Assembly: GCA_040387375.1 (NCBI GenBank)
Contig: JAZKDW010000066.1
Span: 1-14,938 of the forward strand
Source of the DNA: JAZKDW01 sp040387375
GTDB taxonomy: Bacteria > Pseudomonadota > Gammaproteobacteria > Burkholderiales > Burkholderiaceae_D
Direction of reading: 5' to 3'
Length of the DNA stretch: 14,938 nt
Shown: in pieces, positions 1 to 7,452 of the stretch
Numbering within the stretch: the first letter of the stretch is position 1
Layout: every line of letters begins with the position of its first letter
Position numbers and translations under genes: made by a program
The notes under the pieces: model-generated
What the model saw: only the letters and a program-made list of their open reading frames with translations
Told to the model about the DNA's origin: nothing
The model's database searches: none

Positions 1-51
1 ACCGACACAAGGATTTTCAATCCTCTGCTCTACCGACTGAGCTACCAGGCC
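1..51 (-). tRNA. tRNA-Phe (GAA), 5' part only
   Basis: Read on the minus strand from position 51, the sequence begins GGCCTGGTAGCTCAGTCGGT, a standard acceptor strand and D arm. It continues into an anticodon stem AGGAT-TGAAA-ATCCT whose loop TTGAAAA carries anticodon GAA at 16-18, which decodes Phe. The gene runs off the left edge of the window, so the T arm and the 3' acceptor strand (and any encoded CCA) are not visible. D-arm and anticodon-arm pairing are intact, so it looks like a functional gene rather than a fragment. It has its own promoter at 62-90 and is divergent from the flavin hydroxylase gene. Confidence 0.95.
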
Positions 52-61
52 AAGGCGCGCA

Positions 62-90
62 AGTATATCAAAAACTATTGGATTATGCAA
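62..90 (-). promoter_or_regulatory. sigma-70 promoter of tRNA-Phe
   Basis: On the minus strand a -35 box TTGCAT (85-90) and a -10 box TATACT (62-67) are separated by exactly 17 bp. They are followed by a GC-rich stretch (GCGCGCC) before the tRNA 5' end at 51. A near-consensus core promoter with a GC-rich discriminator is typical of stable-RNA genes under stringent control. The stringent control is inferred from the family pattern; only the boxes are seen. Confidence 0.75.
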
Positions 91-123
91 AGCACCTGAT
101 CAATGCCCGCTGGCATCAGCCGC

Positions 124-129
124 TATAAT
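124..129 (+). promoter_or_regulatory. -10 box of the ubiH-like/dsbC transcript
   Basis: A perfect TATAAT lies at 124-129; no convincing -35 box is seen 16-18 bp upstream. Transcription would start near 136. The upstream ATG at 128-130 overlaps this -10 box, so it could not be in the message. This decides the start of the following gene in favour of the ATG at 176. Confidence 0.5.
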
Positions 130-175
130 GAGGCAAGGTCAGTTCACTTTTTACCTTCAGGGCGCTTTTCATTTG

Positions 176-1369
176 ATGAACCTACATAGCGATGTCTGTA
201 TCGTTGGCAATGGTGCGGTTGGCAAAGCGACCGCGCTTGGCTTTGCGCAATCGGGGCTAAGCGTCACTCTATTGTGCCCGTCATCGACCGCATCCGCCGC
301 GCCGCCATCCGGGTGGGACGTCCGGGTCTACGCGTTGAATCAGGTTGCCCGCGATTTGCTTTCTTCAGTCAAGGTATGGGATGCGCTGGATGCGTCGCGC
401 GTCACGGCGGTCGACGCCATGATCGTCAAGGGTGATGGCGAACAGGGCGCGGGTAAGCTGGCCTTCGACGCCTACAGTGCGCGGGTCAGTGCGCTGGCCT
501 GGATTGTGGAAGACAGCAATCTGAATCACGCACTCGACGCTGCATTAAAATTCGCGCCGAATGTGCACATTGTTGCAGGAAATGCCGCACAACTGACCAA
601 TTCTGCCGATAAGGCAAACATCCGGCTTGAAAATGGCGATATCCTGACTGCTTCGCTGGTCGTCGGCGCCGATGGCGGCCAGTCGTGGGTGCGTGGCCAA
701 TGTGATATCGGCATCGATTATCGGCCTTATGGCCAGCATGCGATCGTCGCCAACTTCTCATGTGAAAAGCCGCATCATGGCGCGGCTTATCAATGGTTTT
801 CAGCAGCGGATGGCATCGTTGCATTGCTGCCGCTGCCGGGCCAGCGGGTTTCGCTGGTCTGGTCGGCGCCGGATGCGCTGGCTGAAACGCTGTTGCGTGA
901 ACCTTTGGCGGCGTTGGCAGAACGTTTGTCTGCATTACCCGGCCAGTTGCTGGGTAAGTTGCAGCCTTTGCAGCCAGAAACCGTAAAGTCGATACCGCTT
1001 GCCATGATCCGCCCGCACGCGATCACCGCGCCGCGCGTGGCGCTGGTGGGGGATGCGGCCCACGTCGTGCATCCGCTTGCCGGACAGGGCATGAATCTGG
1101 GATTTGCCGATGCGGCAATGTTGTTGAAGACGATCGCGGAGCGCGGCCGGGAGCACGACTGCGGTGATGCACGCCTGCTTGGCCGTTATGCGCGGGCACG
1201 CAAGGAAGATATTTTGCTGATGCAGCTGGCCACCGATGGATTGCAGAGATTGTTTGCGACCGATTTCGAGCCGCTGCGCGTGGTCCGCAATATCGGATTG
1301 AACTTGGTCAGCCGGGTACCTGTCATAAAGCGGCGTCTGATGTCCCATGCGCTCGGAAAAACATTCTGA
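176..1369 (+). CDS. UbiH/UbiF/VisC/COQ6-family FAD-dependent hydroxylase
   Basis: A 397-residue flavoprotein monooxygenase that probably hydroxylates the aromatic ring of a ubiquinone precursor at the inner membrane, using FAD and NAD(P)H. Three family motifs are visible: the N-terminal dinucleotide fold GNGAVG (residues 11-16), the mid-protein VVGADG (Asp166), and the C-terminal ALVGDAAHVVHPLAGQGMN around Gly292-Asp293, which contacts the FAD ribose. That last motif is very typical of the UbiH/COQ6 group. Length matches the family (about 390-400). An in-frame ATG at 128 would add 16 residues, but it overlaps a perfect -10 box, so ATG 176 is preferred; its ribosome site is weak. Which ring position it hydroxylates (UbiH, UbiF, UbiI, or the broad-specificity UbiM/UbiL types) cannot be told from sequence alone. 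The dsbC gene follows after 31 bp and is probably cotranscribed. Confidence 0.88.
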   Translation: MNLHSDVCIVGNGAVGKATALGFAQSGLSVTLLCPSSTASAAPPSGWDVRVYALNQVARDLLSSVKVWDALDASRVTAVDAMIVKGDGEQGAGKLAFDAYSARVSALAWIVEDSNLNHALDAALKFAPNVHIVAGNAAQLTNSADKANIRLENGDILTASLVVGADGGQSWVRGQCDIGIDYRPYGQHAIVANFSCEKPHHGAAYQWFSAADGIVALLPLPGQRVSLVWSAPDALAETLLREPLAALAERLSALPGQLLGKLQPLQPETVKSIPLAMIRPHAITAPRVALVGDAAHVVHPLAGQGMNLGFADAAMLLKTIAERGREHDCGDARLLGRYARARKEDILLMQLATDGLQRLFATDFEPLRVVRNIGLNLVSRVPVIKRRLMSHALGKTF

Positions 1370-1400
1370 CTTAATACGAAAGAGATCTAACGGGAAAGCG

Positions 1401-2126
1401 ATGAAAATAATCAATTTGATAGTGTCGGTATTGTTCGGCATGGCAGCAGTCACAGCATCCGCCCAAACGCCGCAGGAAGCGTCGATAAAAAAATTGCTTG
1501 AGGCACGCTTGGGTGAAGGGGCGACGATCGATTCGATTACCAAGACACCTTATGCGGGTTTATTCGAAGTTCGCGCCGGAACTGACATTTTTTATACCGA
1601 TGCGCAGGCAAAATACCTGTTTGCCGGCCGGGTGCTCGATGCCAAAACCAAAGAGGATTTCACCAAGGCGCGCATTGACGACATCACCAAGATCAAGTTT
1701 TCGGATCTCCCGCTGAATTCCGCGATCAAGATGGTCAAAGGAAATGGCAAGCGTGTAATCGCCGTGTTCGAAGATCCCAACTGTGGTTATTGCAAACGTT
1801 TCCGCCAGACGCTGCAAGAGATGGACAACGTGACGGTATATACATTTCTCTACAATATTCTCTCTGAGGATTCATCCGTCAAATCGAAGAATATCTGGTG
1901 TGCCGCGGATCGCAGCAAGGCATGGGATGAGTGGATGCTCAACGGTAAGGCCGCACCCGTTGCGTCGGACGCCTGCACAACCCCGAACGAGAAAATATTC
2001 GAACTGGGACGCAAATTGAAAGTCACCGGCACACCGACGATTTTCTTCGCCGACGGCACGCGAATTCCGGGTGCGATCGATGCTAAGAATCTTGAAATCA
2101 AATTGGCTGCGGTTAGCGGAAAGTAA
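1401..2126 (+). CDS. dsbC: periplasmic thiol:disulfide isomerase, DsbC family
   Basis: A 241-residue exported protein-disulfide isomerase that shuffles wrong disulfides in periplasmic proteins and is normally kept reduced by DsbD. A signal peptide is clear: MK, a hydrophobic stretch, then cleavage likely after ASA (residues 19-21). Residues about 22-85 form the N-terminal dimerisation region, followed by a linker and a thioredoxin fold. The active site is DPNCGYC (Cys128, Cys131), the same CGYC dipeptide as E. coli DsbC. The cis-proline loop is TGTPT (Pro212). A second Cys pair (Cys167, Cys192) corresponds to the structural disulfide of DsbC. ATG 1401 is chosen because it begins the signal peptide and follows a purine-rich GGGAAAG; an in-frame ATG at 1347 lies inside the upstream gene and would bury the signal peptide. 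DsbG is the alternative, but length and CGYC favour DsbC. Confidence 0.92.
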   Translation: MKIINLIVSVLFGMAAVTASAQTPQEASIKKLLEARLGEGATIDSITKTPYAGLFEVRAGTDIFYTDAQAKYLFAGRVLDAKTKEDFTKARIDDITKIKFSDLPLNSAIKMVKGNGKRVIAVFEDPNCGYCKRFRQTLQEMDNVTVYTFLYNILSEDSSVKSKNIWCAADRSKAWDEWMLNGKAAPVASDACTTPNEKIFELGRKLKVTGTPTIFFADGTRIPGAIDAKNLEIKLAAVSGK

Positions 2127-2149
2127 GACCTCGTAATACCGTTTTAATC

Positions 2150-2196
2150 ACGGCGCGGTTCCTGGTTTTCAGGGTCGCGCCGTTTTTTTGTTTTTT
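2150..2196 (+). terminator. Rho-independent terminator after dsbC
   Basis: Arms ACGGCGCG (2150-2157) and CGCGCCGT (2176-2183) pair perfectly. The stem continues inward through TCCTG/CAGGG-type pairs with one bulge to a TTTT loop. The right arm runs into T7, one G, then T6. It closes the hydroxylase-dsbC unit about 24 bp after the dsbC stop. Confidence 0.92.
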
Positions 2197-2265
2197 GCAG
2201 TAATGCGGCATCAGAACGGTCTTGCTACTTTTTGGCAAGCTGTTACCGCGAAGCCGGTAGCGAAC

Positions 2266-2271
2266 TATAAT
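2266..2271 (+). promoter_or_regulatory. -10 box upstream of the acuI-like gene
   Basis: A perfect TATAAT is found 29 bp before the ATG at 2301, downstream of the dsbC terminator. The region 17-18 bp upstream (TGTTACC) is a poor -35 match. A degenerate inverted repeat, GCTGTTACCG / CCGGTAGC, lies directly upstream of the -10 box and could be an operator, but this is weak. The gene has a clear ribosome site, AAGGGGA, ahead of the ATG. Confidence 0.5.
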
Positions 2272-2300
2272 CGGATACCAGTTCAAGGGGAAAATTCACC

Positions 2301-3290
2301 ATGTTCGATGCGATTCTGCTAAACAAAAATGCCGACGGCACGACAGCGGCCAGTGTCACACAGCTCGATGAAGCGCAATTGCCGGAGGACGGCGATGTCA
2401 TTGTCAGCGTCGACTATTCAACCATCAATTACAAGGATGGCCTCGCCATCACCGGCAAATCGCCGGTCGTGCGCAAATGGCCGATGGTCCCGGGCATCGA
2501 TGGCGCAGGCGAGGTGATTACATCGTCCCACCCGGACTGGAAAGCCGGTGACCCGTTTATCCTGAACGGTTGGGGCGTTGGCGAATCGCACATGGGTTGT
2601 CTGGCGCAACGCGCCAGGCTCAAGGGGGACTGGCTGATCCGCCGCCCCTCCGGCATGTCCGCCAGAACGGCGATGTCGATCGGCACCGCAGGTTATACCG
2701 CGATGCTCTCGGCCATCGCGCTACAGGAGCAAGGCGTAAGCAAGGACAGCGGCGACATTCTGGTCACGGGTGCATCGGGCGGTGTTGGCAGTATCGCGAT
2801 TGCGATCCTCTCCGGCTGGGGTTACCACGTTGTCGCTTCGACCGGCAAACCGGATCAGGCGGCGTACCTGACATCGCTAGGCGCAGCCGAAGTGATTGAC
2901 CGTGCGGCGCTATCGGCGCCCGGCAAGCCGCTGCAGAAGGAGCGCTGGGCCGGTGTCATCGATTCGGTCGGATCGTATACGCTCGCCAATGCCGTTGCAC
3001 AAACCCGCTACGGCGGCACAGTCACTGCCTGCGGTCTCGCGCAAGGCATGGATTTTCCCGCCTCTGTTGCGCCGTTTATTTTACGAGGTGTCAAATTGAT
3101 CGGCATCGATAGCGTGATGGCGCCCAAGGCAAAACGTGTGGCGGCGTGGGACCGGCTTGCAAACGAACTGGATGCGGGCAAGCTGGCGACGATCACGGAA
3201 GAAATCACGCTGGCCGACGCATTGACCAAAGCGGCTGAGATCCTCGACGGCAAGGTGCGCGGACGTCTGGTCGTTAATGTAAAGGGATAG
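2301..3290 (+). CDS. acuI: acrylyl-CoA reductase (NADPH), AcuI/YhdH family MDR oxidoreductase
   Basis: A 329-residue zinc-free medium-chain dehydrogenase/reductase. AcuI/YhdH enzymes reduce acrylyl-CoA to propionyl-CoA with NADPH, removing a reactive electrophile formed from 3-hydroxypropionate or DMSP metabolism. The N-terminal half has the family signature STINYKDGLAITGKSPVV and PGIDGAGEV; the Rossmann part carries VTGASGGVGS (motif TGASGGVG at residues 156-163). No structural or catalytic zinc-ligand cysteine cluster is present, which fits this quinone-reductase-like branch. Length equals the usual 324-330. The start is fixed by the AAGGGGA ribosome site. It has its own promoter, and the M61 peptidase gene begins one base after its stop. 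Substrate is inferred from family only; in many bacteria YhdH is a general acrylyl-CoA detoxifying enzyme outside any DMSP cluster. Confidence 0.85.
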   Translation: MFDAILLNKNADGTTAASVTQLDEAQLPEDGDVIVSVDYSTINYKDGLAITGKSPVVRKWPMVPGIDGAGEVITSSHPDWKAGDPFILNGWGVGESHMGCLAQRARLKGDWLIRRPSGMSARTAMSIGTAGYTAMLSAIALQEQGVSKDSGDILVTGASGGVGSIAIAILSGWGYHVVASTGKPDQAAYLTSLGAAEVIDRAALSAPGKPLQKERWAGVIDSVGSYTLANAVAQTRYGGTVTACGLAQGMDFPASVAPFILRGVKLIGIDSVMAPKAKRVAAWDRLANELDAGKLATITEEITLADALTKAAEILDGKVRGRLVVNVKG

Positions 3291-3291
3291 G

Positions 3292-5109
3292 ATGAAGGCC
3301 GGAATAAAAGAATCAATTCGCTACAGCATAGTCCCCAGGGATCCCGCCGCCCATTTATTCGAAGTGTCGTTAACCGTGGATACTCCCGCGCCGGAGGGCC
3401 AGCTATTTGCGCTTCCGGCATGGATCCCGGGCAGTTACATGATCCGCGAATTTGCGCGCAACATTGTGCAGATCAGTGCGGAAACGGGCGGTAAAAAAAT
3501 CGACCTGCAAAAGGTCGATAAACACTCCTGGCAAGCCGCGCCATGCACCGGTCCCCTGACGCTGACTTATCAAGTGTATGCGTGGGACCTCTCGGTGCGC
3601 GCTGCCCATCTCGATCAGACGCATGGTTTTTTTAATGGCACCAGTGTCTTTTTGCGTGTGCTAGGTCAGGAAAGTAAAACTCATCTGGTCGATATACGCC
3701 GGCCTGAGGGCGATCGTTTCAAGGACTGGCGTGTCGCCACGGCGCTCAGTGAACTGGCAGCGAAGCGCTACGGGTTTGGTACCTATTCAGCCAGCAACTA
3801 CGATGAACTGATCGACCACCCGGTTGAGCTTGGCACCTTTGAACTGGCAACATTCAAGGCGCACGGTGTGCCGCACGACATCGTCATCACCGGGCAGGTC
3901 AGGAACCTCGACATGACCCGGCTGAGTGCCGATCTGAAAAAGATATGCGAGACGCAAATCGCTTTTTTCGAACCGAAGACCAAGCGTGCGCCCATGGACC
4001 GTTATGTGTTCATGACGCTCGCGGTCGGCGACGGTTATGGTGGACTGGAGCATCGGGCATCGACTGCATTGATTTGCGCGCGCGCTGATTTGCCGGTCAA
4101 GGGGCAAAAGGAGTTGAGCGATGGTTATCGCACATTCCTTGGCCTGTGCAGCCATGAATATTTTCACACCTGGAACGTCAAGCGCATCAAGCCTTCCGTT
4201 TTTGCGCCTTATGATCTGCAGACTGAAAATTACACCTCGCTGTTATGGCTGTTCGAGGGTTTCACCAGCTATTACGATGATCTGATGCTGGTGCGCAGCG
4301 GCCTGATCGATCAGGCGGCGTACTTCAAGCTGGTCGCCAAAACGGTCAATGGTGTTCTGCGCGGCAGCGGGCGCGGCAAACAAAGTGTTGCCGAATCGAG
4401 TTTTGATGCGTGGGTCAAATATTACCGTCAGGATGAGAATGCCCCCAATGCGATTGTCAGCTATTACACCAAAGGCTCATTGGTGGCGCTGGCGCTCGAC
4501 CTGATGATTCGTGCCGAAACAAAGGGCAAAAAATCGCTGGATGATGTGATGGCTGCGCTGTGGCAGCGTTATGGACGCAACTTCTACACGAACGCTGCAA
4601 CAAGCGGCACAGGCGTGACCGAGTCCGGCCTTGAAGCGCTGTTCGATGAAGTGACTGGATTGAAGCTCAAGCGATTTTTCAATCAATATGTACGAGGCAC
4701 CGGAGACCTGCCGCTGGCCAAATTGTTAGCGCCTTTCGGCATCACGCTGGCTGACGTGCGCAAGGATGCAAAACCGGGCCTGGGAATCCGTACCACGCGC
4801 GATGGCAGCGACTGTAAACTGGCCAATGTATATGAAGGCGGGGCGGCACATCGCGCCGGTTTGTCTGCCGGCGATTTGCTGGTGGCGCTGGATGGCTTGC
4901 GGATATCAGCGACGAATCTGGATGGATTGTTGGCACGTTATCGTGTCGGCGATACCGTAGAGCTGCATGCGTTCCGGCGCGATGAGATGATGCGCTTTGC
5001 GGCGACACTGGCTACGGATGACGCGCCGCAGAACTCGCTGACGGCGCAAGACAAGCCGCTTTCCGCAGCGCGCCTGCGCGCTGCCTGGCTACAGGAAAAG
5101 AATGCCTGA
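3292..5109 (+). CDS. M61-family metallopeptidase (glycyl aminopeptidase-like) with C-terminal PDZ domain
   Basis: A 605-residue protein. Residues about 1-170 form the N-terminal beta domain typical of M61 (ALPAWIPGSYMIREFARNI). The gluzincin catalytic core carries the zinc motif HEYFH (His288, His292; catalytic Glu289) in HEYFHTWNVKRIKP, with the third zinc ligand in WLFEGFTSYYDD (Glu322). Residues about 494-575 are a PDZ domain (GLGIRTTRDG ... GGAAHRAGLSAGDLLVALDG). Members of this family remove N-terminal Gly/Ala or act as endopeptidases. No signal peptide is seen, so a cytoplasmic location is inferred, unlike some exported relatives. The gene starts one base after the acuI stop, with the ribosome site AAAGGGA inside the end of acuI, so translation is probably coupled. 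Its stop codon TGA lies inside the 5-bp direct repeat of a MITE-like element. Confidence 0.9.
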   Translation: MKAGIKESIRYSIVPRDPAAHLFEVSLTVDTPAPEGQLFALPAWIPGSYMIREFARNIVQISAETGGKKIDLQKVDKHSWQAAPCTGPLTLTYQVYAWDLSVRAAHLDQTHGFFNGTSVFLRVLGQESKTHLVDIRRPEGDRFKDWRVATALSELAAKRYGFGTYSASNYDELIDHPVELGTFELATFKAHGVPHDIVITGQVRNLDMTRLSADLKKICETQIAFFEPKTKRAPMDRYVFMTLAVGDGYGGLEHRASTALICARADLPVKGQKELSDGYRTFLGLCSHEYFHTWNVKRIKPSVFAPYDLQTENYTSLLWLFEGFTSYYDDLMLVRSGLIDQAAYFKLVAKTVNGVLRGSGRGKQSVAESSFDAWVKYYRQDENAPNAIVSYYTKGSLVALALDLMIRAETKGKKSLDDVMAALWQRYGRNFYTNAATSGTGVTESGLEALFDEVTGLKLKRFFNQYVRGTGDLPLAKLLAPFGITLADVRKDAKPGLGIRTTRDGSDCKLANVYEGGAAHRAGLSAGDLLVALDGLRISATNLDGLLARYRVGDTVELHAFRRDEMMRFAATLATDDAPQNSLTAQDKPLSAARLRAAWLQEKNA

Positions 5110-5110
5110 G

Positions 5111-5498
5111 CTGGACTTTATCCATTCAGGTTGGATGACAAAGCGAATCGATAAAGTGATCCACCAGAGGGCGCGGAATTTCTGTCATGTCGGGGTGATT
5201 GAGCGAGCCAGGGGATTTGCGACGTTCTTCCCGTGCGAGCGGGTTATGGATTCCCGCATTCGCGAGAATGACGGTGGTAAGTGTGGAGGTCGTACCAATT
5301 ACTACCGTCATTCTCGCGAACGCGGGAATCCAGACTGAGCTTGCATCACGATGTCTCCATGCCGATCCCACCAGGCTTGAACTCGATAACGGTATCGACG
5401 TCATCTCCCCCACGTTTCCGAGTTCGGGTGTGGGCCGGCACTCCCCGATATCGCGGAATGCCGCGGGTACTTACGGCGAATGAATGGATAAAGTCCAG
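5111..5498. mobile_element. MITE-like element, 388 bp, 18-bp perfect TIRs, 5-bp direct repeat CTGAG
   Basis: CTGGACTTTATCCATTCA (5111-5128) is repeated perfectly inverted at 5481-5498. Both ends are bordered by the same pentamer in direct orientation: CTGAG at 5106-5110 and at 5499-5503. This is the structure of a transposed non-autonomous element with a 5-bp target duplication. No transposase or credible ORF lies inside. The left end also folds on itself, because ACTTTATCCATTC (5115-5127) pairs, with one mismatch, with GAATCGATAAAGT (5145-5157). Right of centre there is a GCGG-AATG-CCGC hairpin. A REP-like inverted pair (5247-5332) is nested within. It fills the gap between the converging M61 and trpC genes; without it the gap would be about 24 bp. 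The parent transposon family was not recognised. Confidence 0.6.
5247..5332. repeat. inverted pair of REP-like palindromic units
   Basis: Two 33-bp units, 5247-5279 and 5300-5332, are inverted copies of each other with 31 of 33 positions identical, separated by 20 bp. The unit contains ATTCCCGC-ATTC-GCGAGAAT, itself an imperfect palindrome, followed by GACGGT. Units built on GGATTCCCGC..GCGAGAATGACGG resemble the short extragenic palindromes scattered through many proteobacterial genomes. As RNA, the pair would form a very stable hairpin in either direction and could stop or protect transcripts from both converging genes. Confidence 0.8.
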
Positions 5499-5528
5499 CT
5501 GAGAACCTGTGGTGAGAGGTTTGAGCCG

Positions 5529-6329
5529 TCAGCCAAAAAGGCGGTTCAATTCCACTCCCGGCTCTGGCGCGCGCATGAATGCTTCGCCCACCAGAAACGC
5601 ATGGACATTCATGTCGCGCATGCGCTTGACGTCGTCAGCCGTGCGGATGCCGGATTCGGTAATCACCAGTTTGTCGGGAGAAATGAGAGGCAGAAGATCG
5701 AGTGTGTTTTGCAGTGAGGTTTCGAACGTGCGCAGGTTGCGGTTATTGATGCCCAGCATTGCCGTTTTCAGGCGTAACGCCGCATCCAGTTCATCGGCGT
5801 CATGCACCTCAACCACAACACCCATGCCGAGTTCGTGTGCGCAGGATTCCAGATCCGCCATCAAGCCATGATCCAGTGCGGAGACAATCAGCAGTATGCA
5901 ATCAGCGCCCCACGAGCGTGCCTGATACACCTGGTAGGGATCGATCATGAAATCCTTGCGCAGGACCGGGATCGAGCAGGCGGCACGCGCCTGTTGCAAA
6001 TATTCCGGCGATCCCTGGAAAAACTGTTTGTCAGTCAGTACCGACAGGCACGCCGCACCATGCGTCTCATAACTGACCGCGATGTCCGCCGGCCGGAAAT
6101 CTTCGCGCAAGACGCCTTTCGACGGTGACGCTTTTTTTACTTCGGCGATCACGGCGGCGCGGCCAGCGGCGACTTTTGCGCGCAGGCTTGCTTCGAAACC
6201 GCGCACGTTTTTGCTGGCATCACTGTTTGATTCGACGTCACGGCGCAGGCTGGCAAGGTCGCGCAATTTTATTGCGGTGGCAATTTCCCCGGCTTTGACG
6301 TCGAGGATTTTATTGAGAATGTCGGCCAT
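5529..6329 (-). CDS. trpC: indole-3-glycerol-phosphate synthase
   Basis: A 266-residue TIM-barrel enzyme that converts CdRP to indole-3-glycerol phosphate with loss of CO2 and water, the fourth step of tryptophan synthesis. All catalytic motifs are present: EVKKASPSKG (Glu63, Lys65), PVLRKDF (Lys125), VVEVHD (Glu174), INNRNL (Asn196/Asn198) and ITESGI (Glu225). It is a stand-alone TrpC with no fused TrpF, as usual outside enterics. It is the last gene of the trpEGDC run, starting 44 bp after trpD; the ribosome site is weak (ACTGAAAAATC before ATG). No U-tailed terminator is seen after its stop. The MITE-like element with its REP pair begins about 30 bp beyond and may serve that purpose. Confidence 0.97.
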   Translation of the reverse strand: MADILNKILDVKAGEIATAIKLRDLASLRRDVESNSDASKNVRGFEASLRAKVAAGRAAVIAEVKKASPSKGVLREDFRPADIAVSYETHGAACLSVLTDKQFFQGSPEYLQQARAACSIPVLRKDFMIDPYQVYQARSWGADCILLIVSALDHGLMADLESCAHELGMGVVVEVHDADELDAALRLKTAMLGINNRNLRTFETSLQNTLDLLPLISPDKLVITESGIRTADDVKRMRDMNVHAFLVGEAFMRAPEPGVELNRLFG

Positions 6330-6373
6330 GATTTTTCAGTAAAGTGTAAGTGGGCTAATAGCGCGTACGTTGC

Positions 6374-7411
6374 TCAGGCTGTGTTGCCCAGATGTTGTGT
6401 CACCCGCACGAACTGATCCAGCTTGCTGCGTGCCGCGCCCGATGCGATCGTTTCGCGCGCTTTTGCGAGTCCTTCGACGATCGATGGCGCCAGGTTGGCC
6501 GCATACAGTGCGGTGCCGGCATTCAGCAAGACGATGTCACGCACGGCTCCCGGCGTGTTATCCAATGCTTCGAGAATCTTCTCTTTTGATTCGACCGCGC
6601 CGCCGACTTTCAGGTTGCGGCTTGAGACCATTTGCAGTCCGAAGTCTTCCGGGTGGATTTCATATTCGCGGATTTCACCGTTGACCAGTTCGCCGACCAT
6701 GGTTGCCGCGCCCAGCGACACTTCATCCAGATTGTCGCGCCCCCAGACCACGATGGCATGTTGCGCCCCCAGTCGTTGCAGCACGCGTACCTGAATGCCG
6801 ACCAGATCCGAATGGAACACGCCCATCAGGATGTTCGGCGCGCCGGCCGGGTTGGTGAGAGGACCGAGGATGTTAAAAATCGTCCGCACGCCGAGTTCCT
6901 TGCGCACCGGCGCCGCGTGTTTCATTGCCGCGTGATGATTGGGCGCGAACATGAAGCCGATCCCGGTTTCCTCGATGGATTGCGCTACTTGCGCCGGCGT
7001 CAGATTGATATTGGCGCCGAGCGCATCCAGTACGTCGGCGCTGCCGGACGATGACGAGACGCTGCGGCCACCATGCTTGGCGATGCGCGCGCCGGCGGCT
7101 GCCGCGACAAACATCGAGGCGGTCGAGATATTGAAGGTCTGGGCGCCATCGCCGCCGGTGCCGACAATGTCCAGCAAATTGCTGGTGTCGGCCAGCGGCA
7201 CCTTGGTGGCGAATTCGCGCATGACCTGGGCGGCGGCGGCAATTTCACCAATCGTTTCCTTTTTGACGCGCATCGCGGTGATCAATGCCGCGATCATGAC
7301 CGGCGACATTTCTCCGCTCATGATTCTGCGGAAAATCGACAGCATCTCGTCGTGAAAAATTTCGCGATGATCGATGCAGCGTAACAGCGCTTCTTGCGGG
7401 GTAATCGGCAT
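6374..7411 (-). CDS. trpD: anthranilate phosphoribosyltransferase
   Basis: A 345-residue enzyme that joins anthranilate to PRPP, giving phosphoribosylanthranilate and pyrophosphate. The PRPP loop is GTGGDG (residues 84-89), followed by NISTAS, KHGGRSVSS (from about 112) and GPLTNPA (about 183-189), plus the metal-binding DNLDEVSL. The start at 7411 is chosen because GGAG lies 8 nt before this ATG and MPITPQEALL is a standard beginning for the family. A second in-frame ATG at 7453 overlaps the trpG stop (TGATG) but has no ribosome site. It could still allow reinitiation and add 14 residues. It is a stand-alone TrpD, not fused to TrpG as in E. coli. Confidence 0.96.
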   Translation of the reverse strand: MPITPQEALLRCIDHREIFHDEMLSIFRRIMSGEMSPVMIAALITAMRVKKETIGEIAAAAQVMREFATKVPLADTSNLLDIVGTGGDGAQTFNISTASMFVAAAAGARIAKHGGRSVSSSSGSADVLDALGANINLTPAQVAQSIEETGIGFMFAPNHHAAMKHAAPVRKELGVRTIFNILGPLTNPAGAPNILMGVFHSDLVGIQVRVLQRLGAQHAIVVWGRDNLDEVSLGAATMVGELVNGEIREYEIHPEDFGLQMVSSRNLKVGGAVESKEKILEALDNTPGAVRDIVLLNAGTALYAANLAPSIVEGLAKARETIASGAARSKLDQFVRVTQHLGNTA

Positions 7412-7452
7412 GGCGACAGCTCCAGAGTGGGGTTGCAGTTCGGCGGCGCGCA

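Noticed and set aside
2242..2262. Inverted repeat GCTGTTACCG/CCGGTAGC upstream of the acuI -10 box as an operator
   Set aside because: Arms match poorly and unequally; not better than chance in a short promoter region.
5102..5338. 78-codon plus-strand reading frame after the M61 gene
   Set aside because: It runs through the terminal repeat and the REP-like pair, overlaps the M61 stop, and ends in residues encoded by the palindrome; composition is set by repeats, not by a protein.
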